Assembly: GCF_002006995.1 (NCBI RefSeq) | Contig: NZ_MRUL01000001.1 | Span: forward strand, 1 to 64,000 | DNA length: 64,000 nucleotides | Source: Izhakiella australiensis | GTDB taxonomy: Bacteria > Pseudomonadota > Gammaproteobacteria > Enterobacterales > Enterobacteriaceae | Reading direction: 5' to 3' | In this document: positions 1-8,113 of the stretch, piece after piece | Layout: each line of letters begins with the position of its first letter | Position numbering within the stretch: the first letter of the stretch is position 1 | The notes under the pieces: generated by a model | What the model was told of the DNA's origin: nothing | The model's input: the letters and a program-made list of their open reading frames with translations, nothing else | Databases searched by the model: none | Translations under genes and position numbers: made by a program

Positions 1-88
1 TTGAAGACGACGACGTTGATAGGCCGGATGTGTAAGCGCAGCGATGCGTTGAGCTGACCGGTACTAATGACCCGTGAGGCTTAACCTT
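1..88 (+). rRNA. rrl: 23S ribosomal RNA, 3' end (partial)
   Basis: The first 88 bases match the conserved 3' end of enterobacterial 23S rRNA, including the GGTACTAATGA block and the terminal GTGAGGCTTAACCTT. The gene enters from the left edge. Its place just before metA corresponds to the E. coli operon upstream of metA (rrnE), with the yjaA/yjaB region replaced by other genes. Confidence 0.96.
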
Positions 89-180
89 ACAACGCCAGAG
101 GCGTTCTGCGAAAGCGGATGAGAGAATTTCAGCTTGTTAACGGATAAGTGCGGCCGGCGGGAGGAATCCTGCGGGCCGGA

Positions 181-295
181 GTCCGGAGAGCTTTTGTGCT
201 GAGGCAAGGCGGCACGTGAGAAGGAGCATACAGCGGTATGTGACTGAGCGACGCGCATGCAGCCAACGCAGCCGCAGTGCAAAAGGGACCGGACG
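181..295. repeat. ERIC-like inverted-repeat element in the 23S-5S spacer
   Basis: The 23S-5S spacer is 221 bp, long for an enterobacterium. It holds a dyad whose outer arms are GTCCGG...CCGGAC and whose next arms are CTTTTGTGCTG and CAGTGCAAAAG (about 191-201 and 275-285). The centre, GGAGCATACAGCGGTATGTGAC, is the imperfect palindrome typical of ERIC/IRU elements, and the GGCAAGGCGGC and GCCAACGC flanks also occur in the three copies after aceK. It has no coding potential and would fold into a long hairpin in the rRNA precursor. Assignment to the ERIC family is by pattern only. Confidence 0.7.
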
Positions 296-309
296 GAGCA
301 CAAAGAATT

Positions 310-429
310 TGCCTGGCGGCACTAGCGCGGTGGTCCCACCTGACCCCATGCCGAACTCAGAAGTGAAACGCCGTAGCGCCGATGGTAGTGTGGGGTCTCC
401 CCATGCGAGAGTAGGGAACTGCCAGGCAT
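310..429 (+). rRNA. rrf: 5S ribosomal RNA
   Basis: This 120-base stretch begins TGCCTGGCGGC and ends GCCAGGCAT, the complementary ends of 5S rRNA. The interior is nearly identical to E. coli 5S. It follows the 23S gene in the same direction and is followed by a strong terminator. Confidence 0.97.
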
Positions 430-441
430 CATATAAAGAAG

Positions 442-471
442 AAGCCCCGTGCGAAAGCGCGGGGCTTTTTT
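442..471 (+). terminator. rRNA operon terminator
   Basis: The stem AGCCCCG...CGGGGCT encloses a GCGAAAGCG loop and is followed by six T residues. It lies 12 bases after 5S and is a classical intrinsic terminator. The GC-rich inverted repeats at about 490-540 probably end the convergent M28 peptidase transcript. Confidence 0.92.
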
Positions 472-536
472 GCGTCTGCGGCGGAGCCTCCCCGGCGCCG
501 GCTGCGCCGGCTTTAAACCGGCGTCCCGCCGGAGCC

Positions 537-2189
537 TCAGCCGGCGTCCAGCGCCCGCAGCGCGGCGTTGAGCAGCGAAAGCGTTCTGTCACGCTGGCGA
601 TAAAACCGGGTCGTCAGCGCCAGAAAGAAAACCCGGGAGGTGGTAGCCCGCCGGTGACCTGCCAGCTGCCGTAATCCGGGAAATGCGCCGCCGTGCCAGC
701 TGAGATCGTAGTGAAAATCATCGCAGGCGCTATAGCGGGCACGGTGCCAGAGTCCGGTTGCAGTTCGCAGCGCTTTTTCCTCCACGTCGCCCTGCTCAAT
801 GCGCTGCTGAGTCCGGGTTAACTTCGCGGCTATCGCCGTTAAATCAAATTCGCTATCGAGATCGTCCTGCAGCTGACTCAGCTCATTCTGTAACTGAGCC
901 AGATAAGCCTGCGGCGCTAACGGCAGGCGCTCATCTTGCAGCAAGCGCGATAGCCAGCCCATATGAATACGCGTATCGCGCCAGAGGATCTCAGCATCTA
1001 CTTTATCAAGCGTATCCTCCTCGGTATGCCACCACCAGCCGCCACCGCTGCCCGGAGATTGCGAGGTTTTCATTTCAGGCTGTTCACGAAAGGCAAAATG
1101 CAGGGGAATACCGCATCCCCAGAAGGATTGGTCCGCTCCCTTACCGGGAGGAATGACGCGGCTGATCGGCGATCCACTAATTTCCTGTACCGCCTGATTA
1201 AGAAAGTCGACCGACTCGGCGCCGCTGGCATTGACCAGGATCTGAATCGCATCGCGACAGCCGGGAGAGTCAACGTTGATATGCGCCACGCAGTGCTGCT
1301 GCAGCTCTTCCCGGTAACGGTCGGCATACCAGGTTGATCCGCCATAGCGAGCGTTAGAATGTCCTGGCCACCATGCAATGCGCAGCCCGCGGCGGAGTAC
1401 TCCCTGTTGTGATGCTGCCCACAGAGCAATAGCCAGACAAAGCGCATTGCCGGTTGCGTTATCCGTGACGCCTTCATGCCAGGAGTCATAATGTGAAGAT
1501 AACAACACAAACTCATCCTCGCTACCCGGAATATCGACCACCGGCAGTGAGCAAGGCGCAACGTGGTTGTGCAGCTGGGTGCTGAGATGGGCCTGCAGTT
1601 CAGGCTGCTGCTGATAGTACTTCAGCAGTTTTTGCCCGTCGGCCTGATTAACCGATACCACGGGTAATCGGGGATAGCGAATGAGATCGTCGGGCAGCGG
1701 CGAGCCCCAAATCGGGCCTACTGTCTCCTCATGCAGGGATAATTCTGCCGATCCCCAGATATGTATCAGGCCAGCTGCGCCAGCAGCATCCAACTGCTGG
1801 ACGTAATCTTCAAAAGCCTGATCTGCGATGACAATACGTCCACGCACGCTTTCCCGCCAGAGAAAGCGCTCGTTTTCACTCAGGCGTTGCAGCGATCGGG
1901 TATCATGATACAGCGGCGCCAGAATGCCCTGCGGGCAATTTCCGGCAAAAGAGCGAGTTTTGACCGTCGGCTGCCATTCAGGAAAGTCACTCAGCCCCAG
2001 TGATGCGCGCCCTGGATCGCTTAAAAAAAGCTCACAGGTTAAGCGTTGTGGTTGCAGTCCGGCCTGCTGTAATTGTTCAATCAGCCAGTCGGCAGCCTGT
2101 TCCGCATCCCGGGAGCCGGAAAGGCGGTGAAGATGCTGATAGTGCGTCAGCATCCTCTGCATCTGGTTGCGTAACTCAGTGTGCTGCAT
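537..2189 (-). CDS. M28-family metallopeptidase with atypical catalytic block
   Basis: This is a 550-residue protein with an M28 aminopeptidase-like domain that appears to be interrupted by a PA-like insert (roughly residues 80-210). M28 zinc positions are visible as SSHYDSW (His233, Asp235), VTDNATGN (Asp243), HINVDSPG (Asp307) and a later WWWHTEED histidine. The usual Glu-Glu catalytic pair is replaced by WPGHSNARYGGSTWYAD (His277). No signal peptide is seen, so it is probably cytoplasmic. I chose the ATG at 2189 because GCAGGAG sits seven bases upstream; it overlaps the binding-protein gene by 14 bp. It is the last gene of an operon with that protein and an M20 hydrolase, which suggests stepwise breakdown of an imported peptide-like or N-acyl compound. 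Substrate unknown. Confidence 0.82.
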   Translation of the reverse strand: MQHTELRNQMQRMLTHYQHLHRLSGSRDAEQAADWLIEQLQQAGLQPQRLTCELFLSDPGRASLGLSDFPEWQPTVKTRSFAGNCPQGILAPLYHDTRSLQRLSENERFLWRESVRGRIVIADQAFEDYVQQLDAAGAAGLIHIWGSAELSLHEETVGPIWGSPLPDDLIRYPRLPVVSVNQADGQKLLKYYQQQPELQAHLSTQLHNHVAPCSLPVVDIPGSEDEFVLLSSHYDSWHEGVTDNATGNALCLAIALWAASQQGVLRRGLRIAWWPGHSNARYGGSTWYADRYREELQQHCVAHINVDSPGCRDAIQILVNASGAESVDFLNQAVQEISGSPISRVIPPGKGADQSFWGCGIPLHFAFREQPEMKTSQSPGSGGGWWWHTEEDTLDKVDAEILWRDTRIHMGWLSRLLQDERLPLAPQAYLAQLQNELSQLQDDLDSEFDLTAIAAKLTRTQQRIEQGDVEEKALRTATGLWHRARYSACDDFHYDLSWHGGAFPGLRQLAGHRRATTSRVFFLALTTRFYRQRDRTLSLLNAALRALDAG

Positions 2190-2979
2190 TTGCAGGCTCC
2201 TGCGTTGCAACTTTCATTTCCAGATCGCCAAAGTAATGCTCCTTGATTTTTTGCCAGGTTCCATCGGCTATAATTTTTGCCAGGCCATCGTTCAGGCGCT
2301 TCTGTAATGCCGTATCACCTTTACGGACACCGTAAGCCGAGCCGATACTGAACAATTTATCATCGTGCACTTCCGGGCCGACCAGCGCAAAATCTTTGCC
2401 CTCAGGCTTACTAAGAAAGCCGAAGGTAACGGCAACGCCCGGGCTGAGTGCACCATCGAGACGCCCGGCTGCGAGGTCCTGGTAAATGGCATCGGCATCA
2501 GCGTAATGCATCACGTTAATGCCTTTCGGCGACCAGTACTGATTGGCGTACATTTCCTGTATAGAGCCCTGCTGCACGGCAATTTGCTTACCACGCAGCG
2601 ATTCCACCGTTGGCAACAATCCACTTCCTTTGCGTGCTACCAGCTTGGTTGGAATGTGATAAATGAAGTCGGAGAAATCGATAGATTTCCGGCGCTTATC
2701 GGTGACACCCAGCGGAGAGATAAAGTCAACTTTGCGCGCCAGCAATGAAGGGACCTCGGCGTCGAAGCTGCTGACGATAAATTCACATTTTGCGTTAATC
2801 GCCTTACAAACGGCCTTGGTGATATCAATTTCAAAGCCGCCAGGCTGACCGCTGCTATCGCGTAGCTGAAAAGGTGGATAGGAGAGATCGGCGGCTACGC
2901 GCAGCGTATCTTCGGCCAGTGCCTGGGCGCTTCCTGCCATCAGCAGGGAGGCAAATAATAGGCGGGAAAGTTTCAACAT
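2176..2979 (-). CDS. ABC transporter substrate-binding protein, family 3 (amino-acid type)
   Basis: This 267-residue protein has a clear signal peptide (residues 1-22, ending in ALA) followed by a family 3 solute-binding fold, with LRVAADLSYPPFQ at the start of the mature protein. It resembles the ArgT/HisJ/FliY group and should act in the periplasm. Its ATG overlaps the stop of the M20 hydrolase gene by one base, and it overlaps the downstream M28 gene by 14 bp, so the three genes are translationally coupled. No permease or ATPase gene is nearby, so it must borrow a transporter encoded elsewhere or act as an orphan binding protein. Ligand not deducible. Confidence 0.88.
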   Translation of the reverse strand: MLKLSRLLFASLLMAGSAQALAEDTLRVAADLSYPPFQLRDSSGQPGGFEIDITKAVCKAINAKCEFIVSSFDAEVPSLLARKVDFISPLGVTDKRRKSIDFSDFIYHIPTKLVARKGSGLLPTVESLRGKQIAVQQGSIQEMYANQYWSPKGINVMHYADADAIYQDLAAGRLDGALSPGVAVTFGFLSKPEGKDFALVGPEVHDDKLFSIGSAYGVRKGDTALQKRLNDGLAKIIADGTWQKIKEHYFGDLEMKVATQEPANAAH

Positions 2980-4181
2980 CAGGCATCTCCAGATTTAGCG
3001 TGGGATTTCCACCGGGTAAATTCCTGCCGTACAGCCTCAAGCGCGCTGGCATCGTGGCAGAGATCAAAGGCGCTCATTGCCAACGCTTTCGCGGCAATCA
3101 GCATGGTATTAAGGCCATTTTCCGACCCGGCAGCGGCGGCGAACTCCGGGGTATGCGGATAAACATCGCCGATGCGCAAATAGGGATGAATCGCTGCGGT
3201 AATCTGGCTGACATTGCCAATATCGGATGAACCGACGCCGCCTTTCTCCGGTGGGGCCTCTACTTCTTCACCCAGCAGAAGCAGGTTCTGAGCAAAGATA
3301 TCCGCCAGCGCCAGGTTATTGTTGCGCTCAGCGTAGGTCAGGCCTTCCTCTATTTCCAGCCGGGCGCCGCTCATATCGGCCGCCGCCTGCGTCGCCGCCA
3401 GTACCTTGCGGCGAACCTCCTGCAACCCGTTTACCGTCGCTGAGCGTAATAGAAACTTCGCTTCGGCGTAGGCCGGGACGATATTGGTTGCCTGGCCGCC
3501 GTTGGTGATGATGCCATGCACCCGAACATCGTCAGTAAAGAACTGACGCAGTGCGTTGACGCCGATAAACGTCTGGATGACGGCATCCAGCGCGCTGATA
3601 CCCAGATGTGGGGCGGACGCTGCGTGTGCGGCCTTACCGTAAAATTTAAACAGCAAATCGACGCAAGCCAGTGCGCCGCGGGTCACCATATTTCGCTCTC
3701 GCGGATGAAACATCATCACCGCATCAACCCCGGTGAAAACGCCCTGTTCGGCCATAATTATTTTACCGCCGCCTTCTTCTTCCGCCGGCGTGCCTATCAC
3801 CTCAATGGTGCCGTTAAAATCCGTCCCGGCCTGCTTTAGCGCGAGCGCGGCGGCCACTGACGCGGTGCCGATAAGATTATGCCCACAAGCGTGTCCCAGT
3901 TCAGCCAGCGCATCATACTCGGCTAAGAATGCGATAGTCGGGCCGCCGCTTCCCTGCTGCCAGCGCGCGCGAAAAGCTGTATCCAGTCCGGCTACCGATC
4001 TTTCAATGCTAAAACCAGCGGCTTCCAGCGGAGCAATCAATGCGGCGGCAGAGTGATGCTCCGCAAAGCTCAGCTCCGGCGCGGCGTGAATCTGCAATGC
4101 CAGAGTGCGCATTTCGGCGCTGAGATCTTCGGTGGCATAAATGATTTTTTGCTTCTGCTCGTTGATGGTGCGAACGGCCAT
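2979..4181 (-). CDS. M20-family amidohydrolase (ACY1L2/AbgB-like)
   Basis: A 400-residue metal-dependent hydrolase. Visible M20 signatures are Asp90 in FLAEYDAL, the GHACGHN block (His97, Cys99, His101) and the TPAEEEGGGK block (Glu134/135), followed by a dimerisation domain with the usual KAAHAAS and later GSSDIGNVS. The closest subfamily by pattern is the aminoacylase-1-like/AbgB group, which cleaves N-acyl amino acids or dipeptides. It is the first gene of a three-gene operon. GGGGAG five bases before the ATG supports the start. The divergent LysR gene is the likely regulator. Exact substrate unknown. Confidence 0.88.
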   Translation of the reverse strand: MAVRTINEQKQKIIYATEDLSAEMRTLALQIHAAPELSFAEHHSAAALIAPLEAAGFSIERSVAGLDTAFRARWQQGSGGPTIAFLAEYDALAELGHACGHNLIGTASVAAALALKQAGTDFNGTIEVIGTPAEEEGGGKIIMAEQGVFTGVDAVMMFHPRERNMVTRGALACVDLLFKFYGKAAHAASAPHLGISALDAVIQTFIGVNALRQFFTDDVRVHGIITNGGQATNIVPAYAEAKFLLRSATVNGLQEVRRKVLAATQAAADMSGARLEIEEGLTYAERNNNLALADIFAQNLLLLGEEVEAPPEKGGVGSSDIGNVSQITAAIHPYLRIGDVYPHTPEFAAAAGSENGLNTMLIAAKALAMSAFDLCHDASALEAVRQEFTRWKSHAKSGDA

Positions 4182-4218
4182 GGATACTCCCCGTTGTAGT
4201 GCAAATAACTATCTGTTA

Positions 4219-4232
4219 ATAAATATATTTAT
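4219..4232. promoter_or_regulatory. AT palindrome between the hydrolase operon and its LysR gene
   Basis: ATAAATATATTTAT is a perfect 14-base palindrome in the 150-bp divergent intergenic region. LysR-type regulators normally bind such dyads between their own gene and a divergent target. The region is AT-rich, so a chance palindrome is possible. Confidence 0.4.
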
Positions 4233-4332
4233 ACAGGTATAGGCTTTTTCTTAATCAATGTTAAATTAAGCTTTTTTATGACCTACCCATGCAGCGCAAA
4301 AAAGATTTTATGAAGAAGCGGAGGGCGTTGTT

Positions 4333-5208
4333 ATGAATGAAAAAGACTGGCTGATTATTCGCGCCGTCTGGCAGTACCAGAATATTACCCGGGCGGCGGA
4401 GCAGCTGTTTACCTCACAGCCCGCGCTTAGCTATCGGCTAAAACAAATTGAGCGCAAGCTGGGCGTACGCTTGTTTGAAGAGGGAGGGCGACCACTCATT
4501 TTCAGCGCCCAGGGGCGCTACCTGGCGCAGCAGGCGGAAAAGGTTCTGAATGATGCCCGTCAGCTACGGGAAACGCTCCAGCGTCTGAGCGGGCCGCAGC
4601 AGGGCGAATTACGGTTAGGGGTTTCCAGTAATTATGCTGCCTATCGCCTGCCTGATCTGCTGCTGCGTTTTAACGCACAAAACCCGGGTATAAGCCTGAA
4701 TCTGGTAAGCGGATTAAGTGAAGAGATGTTCCTTAAGCTACAGCGCGATGAGGTGCATATTGCAGTGGTTAAAGACAGCTACAGCTGGAAAGAGGGAAGT
4801 GCGCTGATTGAAGAGGATGATTATTACCTGATAAGCCATCAGCCGGTAGATCTTAATTTGCTGCCGTGGCTGCCGCAAATTCGCCTCAACCACGGTGGTC
4901 ACGTGACTCAGCTTATCGATCGGTGGTGGAACGTTAATTACACCCTGCCGCCACGTATTGCTATGAGCGTGGATAAGCTGGAAGTTTGTCTGGCAATGGT
5001 GGCGCGCGGGCTGGGGTATGCGATTGTTTCCAGCTATCAATCGCTGCCAGCGCAGCTGGTCAGAACCCCGGTTCGCGTGGGCGGCGAGACCATCAAAAGC
5101 CGCACCTGGCTGCTATGGCATCACGGCGGTAACGCGCTCACCCTGCCATTTATTGACCTGTTTACCTCGCAGTCTTTGTCAGGTGAAACATTTTCAACCA
5201 GCGAATGA
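4333..5208 (+). CDS. LysR-type transcriptional regulator
   Basis: This 291-residue protein has an N-terminal winged helix-turn-helix (residues about 1-60, with NITRAAEQLFTSQPALSYRLKQ) and a C-terminal periplasmic-binding-like effector domain. That architecture and length are standard for LysR regulators. It is divergent from the M20/binding-protein/M28 operon and is the natural candidate to control it, probably in response to the imported compound. The ATG has a GCGGAGGG ribosome site eight bases upstream. It ends 85 bp before metA. No closer assignment is possible. Confidence 0.93.
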   Translation: MNEKDWLIIRAVWQYQNITRAAEQLFTSQPALSYRLKQIERKLGVRLFEEGGRPLIFSAQGRYLAQQAEKVLNDARQLRETLQRLSGPQQGELRLGVSSNYAAYRLPDLLLRFNAQNPGISLNLVSGLSEEMFLKLQRDEVHIAVVKDSYSWKEGSALIEEDDYYLISHQPVDLNLLPWLPQIRLNHGGHVTQLIDRWWNVNYTLPPRIAMSVDKLEVCLAMVARGLGYAIVSSYQSLPAQLVRTPVRVGGETIKSRTWLLWHHGGNALTLPFIDLFTSQSLSGETFSTSE

Positions 5209-5242
5209 ACCCTCGACAATGAATAACGAAGTGGGTATCTTT

Positions 5243-5274
5243 GGCTGTCTGGATGTCTAAACGTATAAACGGTT
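5243..5274 (+). promoter_or_regulatory. MetJ operator of metA (tandem met boxes)
   Basis: Four consecutive 8-base units resembling the MetJ consensus AGACGTCT are present: GGCTGTCT, GGATGTCT, AAACGTAT and AAACGGTT. They lie 20 bp before metA and closely match the E. coli metA operator. They imply repression by MetJ with S-adenosylmethionine. Confidence 0.85.
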
Positions 5275-5293
5275 GTAGTGAGGTCACCCTGAG

Positions 5294-6223
5294 ATGCCGA
5301 TAAGAGTCCCTGATGAATTACCCGCAGTAAACTTTTTGCGTAATGAGAATGTCTTCGTCATGACCTCCTCACGCGCGAGGATGCAGGAAATTCGTCCGCT
5401 AAAGGTGCTCTTGCTCAACCTGATGCCCAAAAAAATTGAAACGGAAAACCAGTTTCTACGCCTGCTATCAAACTCGCCGCTGCAGCTCGATATTCAGCTG
5501 CTGCGGATTGATAATCGTGAAACGCGTAATACGCCCGTTGAGCATCTGAATACCTTTTACTGTAACTTTGAAGACATTCAGGAAGAGAATTATGATGGCC
5601 TGATCGTTACCGGCGCGCCGCTTGGGCTGGTTGATTTTAGCGATGTTGCCTACTGGCCGCAGATTGCCAGGGTAATAAACTGGGCGAAACAGCACGTCAC
5701 CTCAACGCTGTTTGTCTGTTGGGCGGTACAGGCGGCGCTAAATATTCTTTATGGCATTCCCAAACAAACTCGCCAGGACAAGCTTGCCGGAGTTTTCGAG
5801 CATCAGATTCTCCACCCGCATGCGCTGCTGACGCGCGGCTTTGATGATACTTTCCTTGCTCCGCATTCCCGCTATGCTGATTTTCCCACTCAGTTAATCC
5901 GCGATTATACTGACCTGGAGATCTTTGCCGAAGCGGAGCAGGTAGGAAGCTATCTGATGGGGACGAAAGATAAGCGCATGGCATTTGTTACCGGTCATCC
6001 GGAATACGATGCGCTGACGCTTTCCGGCGAATTCTATCGCGACTGCGAGGCCGGCCTCAATCCGCAGATTCCACATAATTATTTTCCGCAGAACAATCCG
6101 CAGCTTCCCCCCCGCGCCAGCTGGCGAAGCCATGGTAATTTGCTGTTCTCAAACTGGCTGAACTATTACGTCTACCAAATCACGCCTTATGATCTGCGCC
6201 GCATGAATCCCACGCTGGAGTAA
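5294..6223 (+). CDS. metA: homoserine O-succinyltransferase
   Basis: MetA transfers a succinyl group from succinyl-CoA to homoserine, the first committed step of methionine synthesis. The protein is 309 residues, exactly the E. coli length, and collinear with it. The catalytic nucleophile Cys142 is seen in [10 protein letters not shown], and the His235/Glu237 pair in VTGHPEYDA. It is preceded by tandem MetJ boxes and followed by a strong terminator, so it is a single-gene unit under methionine control. The start [12 protein letters not shown] is the conserved family start. Confidence 0.98.
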   Translation: MPIRVPDELPAVNFLRNENVFVMTSSRARMQEIRPLKVLLLNLMPKKIETENQFLRLLSNSPLQLDIQLLRIDNRETRNTPVEHLNTFYCNFEDIQEENYDGLIVTGAPLGLVDFSDVAYWPQIARVINWAKQHVTSTLFVCWAVQAALNILYGIPKQTRQDKLAGVFEHQILHPHALLTRGFDDTFLAPHSRYADFPTQLIRDYTDLEIFAEAEQVGSYLMGTKDKRMAFVTGHPEYDALTLSGEFYRDCEAGLNPQIPHNYFPQNNPQLPPRASWRSHGNLLFSNWLNYYVYQITPYDLRRMNPTLE

Positions 6224-6242
6224 ACGGCGACCTGCTTATCTG

Positions 6243-6267
6243 ACCCGGCCCCGGCCGGGTTTTTTTA
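6243..6267 (+). terminator. metA terminator
   Basis: ACCCGGCC...GGCCGGGT forms a strong stem directly followed by seven T residues, 20 bases after the metA stop. Confidence 0.9.
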
Positions 6268-6371
6268 TGTTTAAAGATCCTGAGTCTATGTTTATAGAAA
6301 CTTGTTATTGATGCTAGTAGAAAAAATAAATTCATATTTATCATTAAGATATTGTGTTTATAAAATAAAAA

Positions 6372-6411
6372 TGGAAATAGTTTTTGATTTTAATATTTTG
6401 ATCGTTATGCT
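6372..6411 (+). promoter_or_regulatory. aceBAK promoter with IclR operator
   Basis: TGGAAATAGTTTTTG (6372-6386) resembles the IclR box TGGAAATNATTTCCA. It overlaps a -35 element TTGATT (6384-6389), which is followed after 16 bases by a -10 element TATGCT (6406-6411). IclR bound here would block polymerase, as known for the E. coli ace operon. The remainder of the 273-bp metA-aceB gap is AT-rich with no gene seen. Confidence 0.72.
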
Positions 6412-6496
6412 TGAGATCCCGAAGGCCAGATGCCCGCTGCATCTGATCCTGAGACGAATCAGCACTTTTTCTTCCTGACTGGCAGAGGAGCGGGAG

Positions 6497-8098
6497 ATGA
6501 CGCAACAAGCAATCAGCAACGATGAACTGGTATTTCTGCAGGCCGCAGGGCGTGACGAGCGGCAAATTCTTACCGATAACGCCGTCCAGTTTTTACGTGA
6601 ACTGGTCGAGCGTTTTGCTCCCGAACGCGAGGCGTTGCTGGCCTCGCGCCAGCAAACTCAACGGCGAATTGATGCCGGCGAGCTACCAAGTTTCAGTAAG
6701 GAAACCGCTTCCATAAGGATGGAAAACTGGCGCATCCGCGGTATCCCTGACGATCTACAAAAGCGTCGGGTAGAGATTACCGGCCCGGTGGAACGCAAGA
6801 TGATTATCAATGCCCTGAATGCGGATGTTGACGTATTTATGGCGGACTTTGAGGATTCGCTGGCGCCCAGCTGGCAGAAAGTCATTGAAGGCCAGATTAA
6901 CCTGCGTGATGCGGTTAACGGCACCATCAGCTATACCAGCGATGGCGGTAAGATCTACCAGCTTAAACCCGATCCGGCGGTGTTGATCTGCCGTGTGCGC
7001 GGGCTTCACCTGCCGGAAAAACACGTACTGTGGCGTGATAAGCCGGTGCCTGGCAGCCTGTTCGATTTTGCCCTCTACTTTTTCCACAACGTTGACCGCC
7101 TGCTGGAAAAAGGCAGCGGCCCTTACTTCTATCTGCCAAAAACCGAGTCATGGCAGGAGGCGGCCTGGTGGAGCAAAGTATTCAGCTATGCCGAAGATCG
7201 CTTTGCGTTGCTGCGCGGGACGATCAAAGCCACGTTGCTGATCGAAACGCTGCCTGCCGTCTTTCAGATGGATGAGATCCTGTGGAATCTACGCGATCAC
7301 ATTGTCGGCCTTAACTGCGGTCGCTGGGATTATATCTTCAGCTATATCAAAACACTGAAAAATCATCCCGATCGCATACTGCCCGATCGCCAGTCGGTGA
7401 CTATGGATAAAGGCTTTCTGGATGCCTATTCGCGCTTGCTGATCCGCACCTGTCACCGGCGCGGCGCTTTTGCGATGGGCGGCATGTCGGCGCTGATCCC
7501 CAGCAAAGATTCTGAACATAACCGCGTGGTGCTGGAGCGTGTTACCGCTGATAAACAGCGCGAGGCGGATAACGGTCATGATGGTACCTGGGTCGCTCAC
7601 CCGGGGCTGGCGCAAACCGCCATGGCGGTATTCGATCGCGCGCTTGGCGACAGGCAAAACCAGCTGGATATCAGCCGTGCGGACGATGCCACAATCACCG
7701 CTTCGATGCTGCTGGAGCCTTGTGAAGGAGAGCGCACGGAAGAAGGGATGCGCGCGAATATCCGCGTCGCCTTGCAGTACATTGAGGCCTGGCTCAACGG
7801 TAACGGCTGCGTGCCGATCTATGGCCTGATGGAGGACGCCGCTACGGCGGAGATCTCGCGGACTTCAATCTGGCAGTGGATCCATCACCGTAAGACGTTA
7901 TCTAACGGCAAAACGGTAACCAGCGATCTTTTCCGCCAGATGCTGGCAGAAGAGCTGCAGGTGTTACAGCAGGAGCTTGGCGAATGTCGCTTCAGTCAGG
8001 GACGTTTTGAAGAAGCATCACGTTTGATGGAAACCATTACCACTGCGCCAGATCTGGTAAGTTTCTTAACCCTTCCTGGCTATCGCTTACTTGCCTGA
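6497..8098 (+). CDS. aceB: malate synthase A
   Basis: AceB condenses glyoxylate with acetyl-CoA to malate, the second step of the glyoxylate shunt used on acetate or fatty acids. The 533-residue protein has the same length as E. coli AceB and is collinear with it. Conserved malate synthase blocks include MADFEDSLAPSW, ICRVRGLHLPEKH with the catalytic arginine, GLNCGRWDYIFS, and the C-terminal GLMEDAATAEISR signature. It is first in aceBAK, 15 bp before aceA. The GCAGAGGAGCGGGAG stretch before the ATG gives a good ribosome site. Confidence 0.98.
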   Translation: MTQQAISNDELVFLQAAGRDERQILTDNAVQFLRELVERFAPEREALLASRQQTQRRIDAGELPSFSKETASIRMENWRIRGIPDDLQKRRVEITGPVERKMIINALNADVDVFMADFEDSLAPSWQKVIEGQINLRDAVNGTISYTSDGGKIYQLKPDPAVLICRVRGLHLPEKHVLWRDKPVPGSLFDFALYFFHNVDRLLEKGSGPYFYLPKTESWQEAAWWSKVFSYAEDRFALLRGTIKATLLIETLPAVFQMDEILWNLRDHIVGLNCGRWDYIFSYIKTLKNHPDRILPDRQSVTMDKGFLDAYSRLLIRTCHRRGAFAMGGMSALIPSKDSEHNRVVLERVTADKQREADNGHDGTWVAHPGLAQTAMAVFDRALGDRQNQLDISRADDATITASMLLEPCEGERTEEGMRANIRVALQYIEAWLNGNGCVPIYGLMEDAATAEISRTSIWQWIHHRKTLSNGKTVTSDLFRQMLAEELQVLQQELGECRFSQGRFEEASRLMETITTAPDLVSFLTLPGYRLLA

Positions 8099-8113
8099 TA
8101 AAGGAGAACGTCC

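Noticed and set aside
216-674. Open frames overlapping the 23S-5S spacer and 5S gene on both strands
   Set aside because: They run through 5S rRNA and its terminator; the region is structural RNA.
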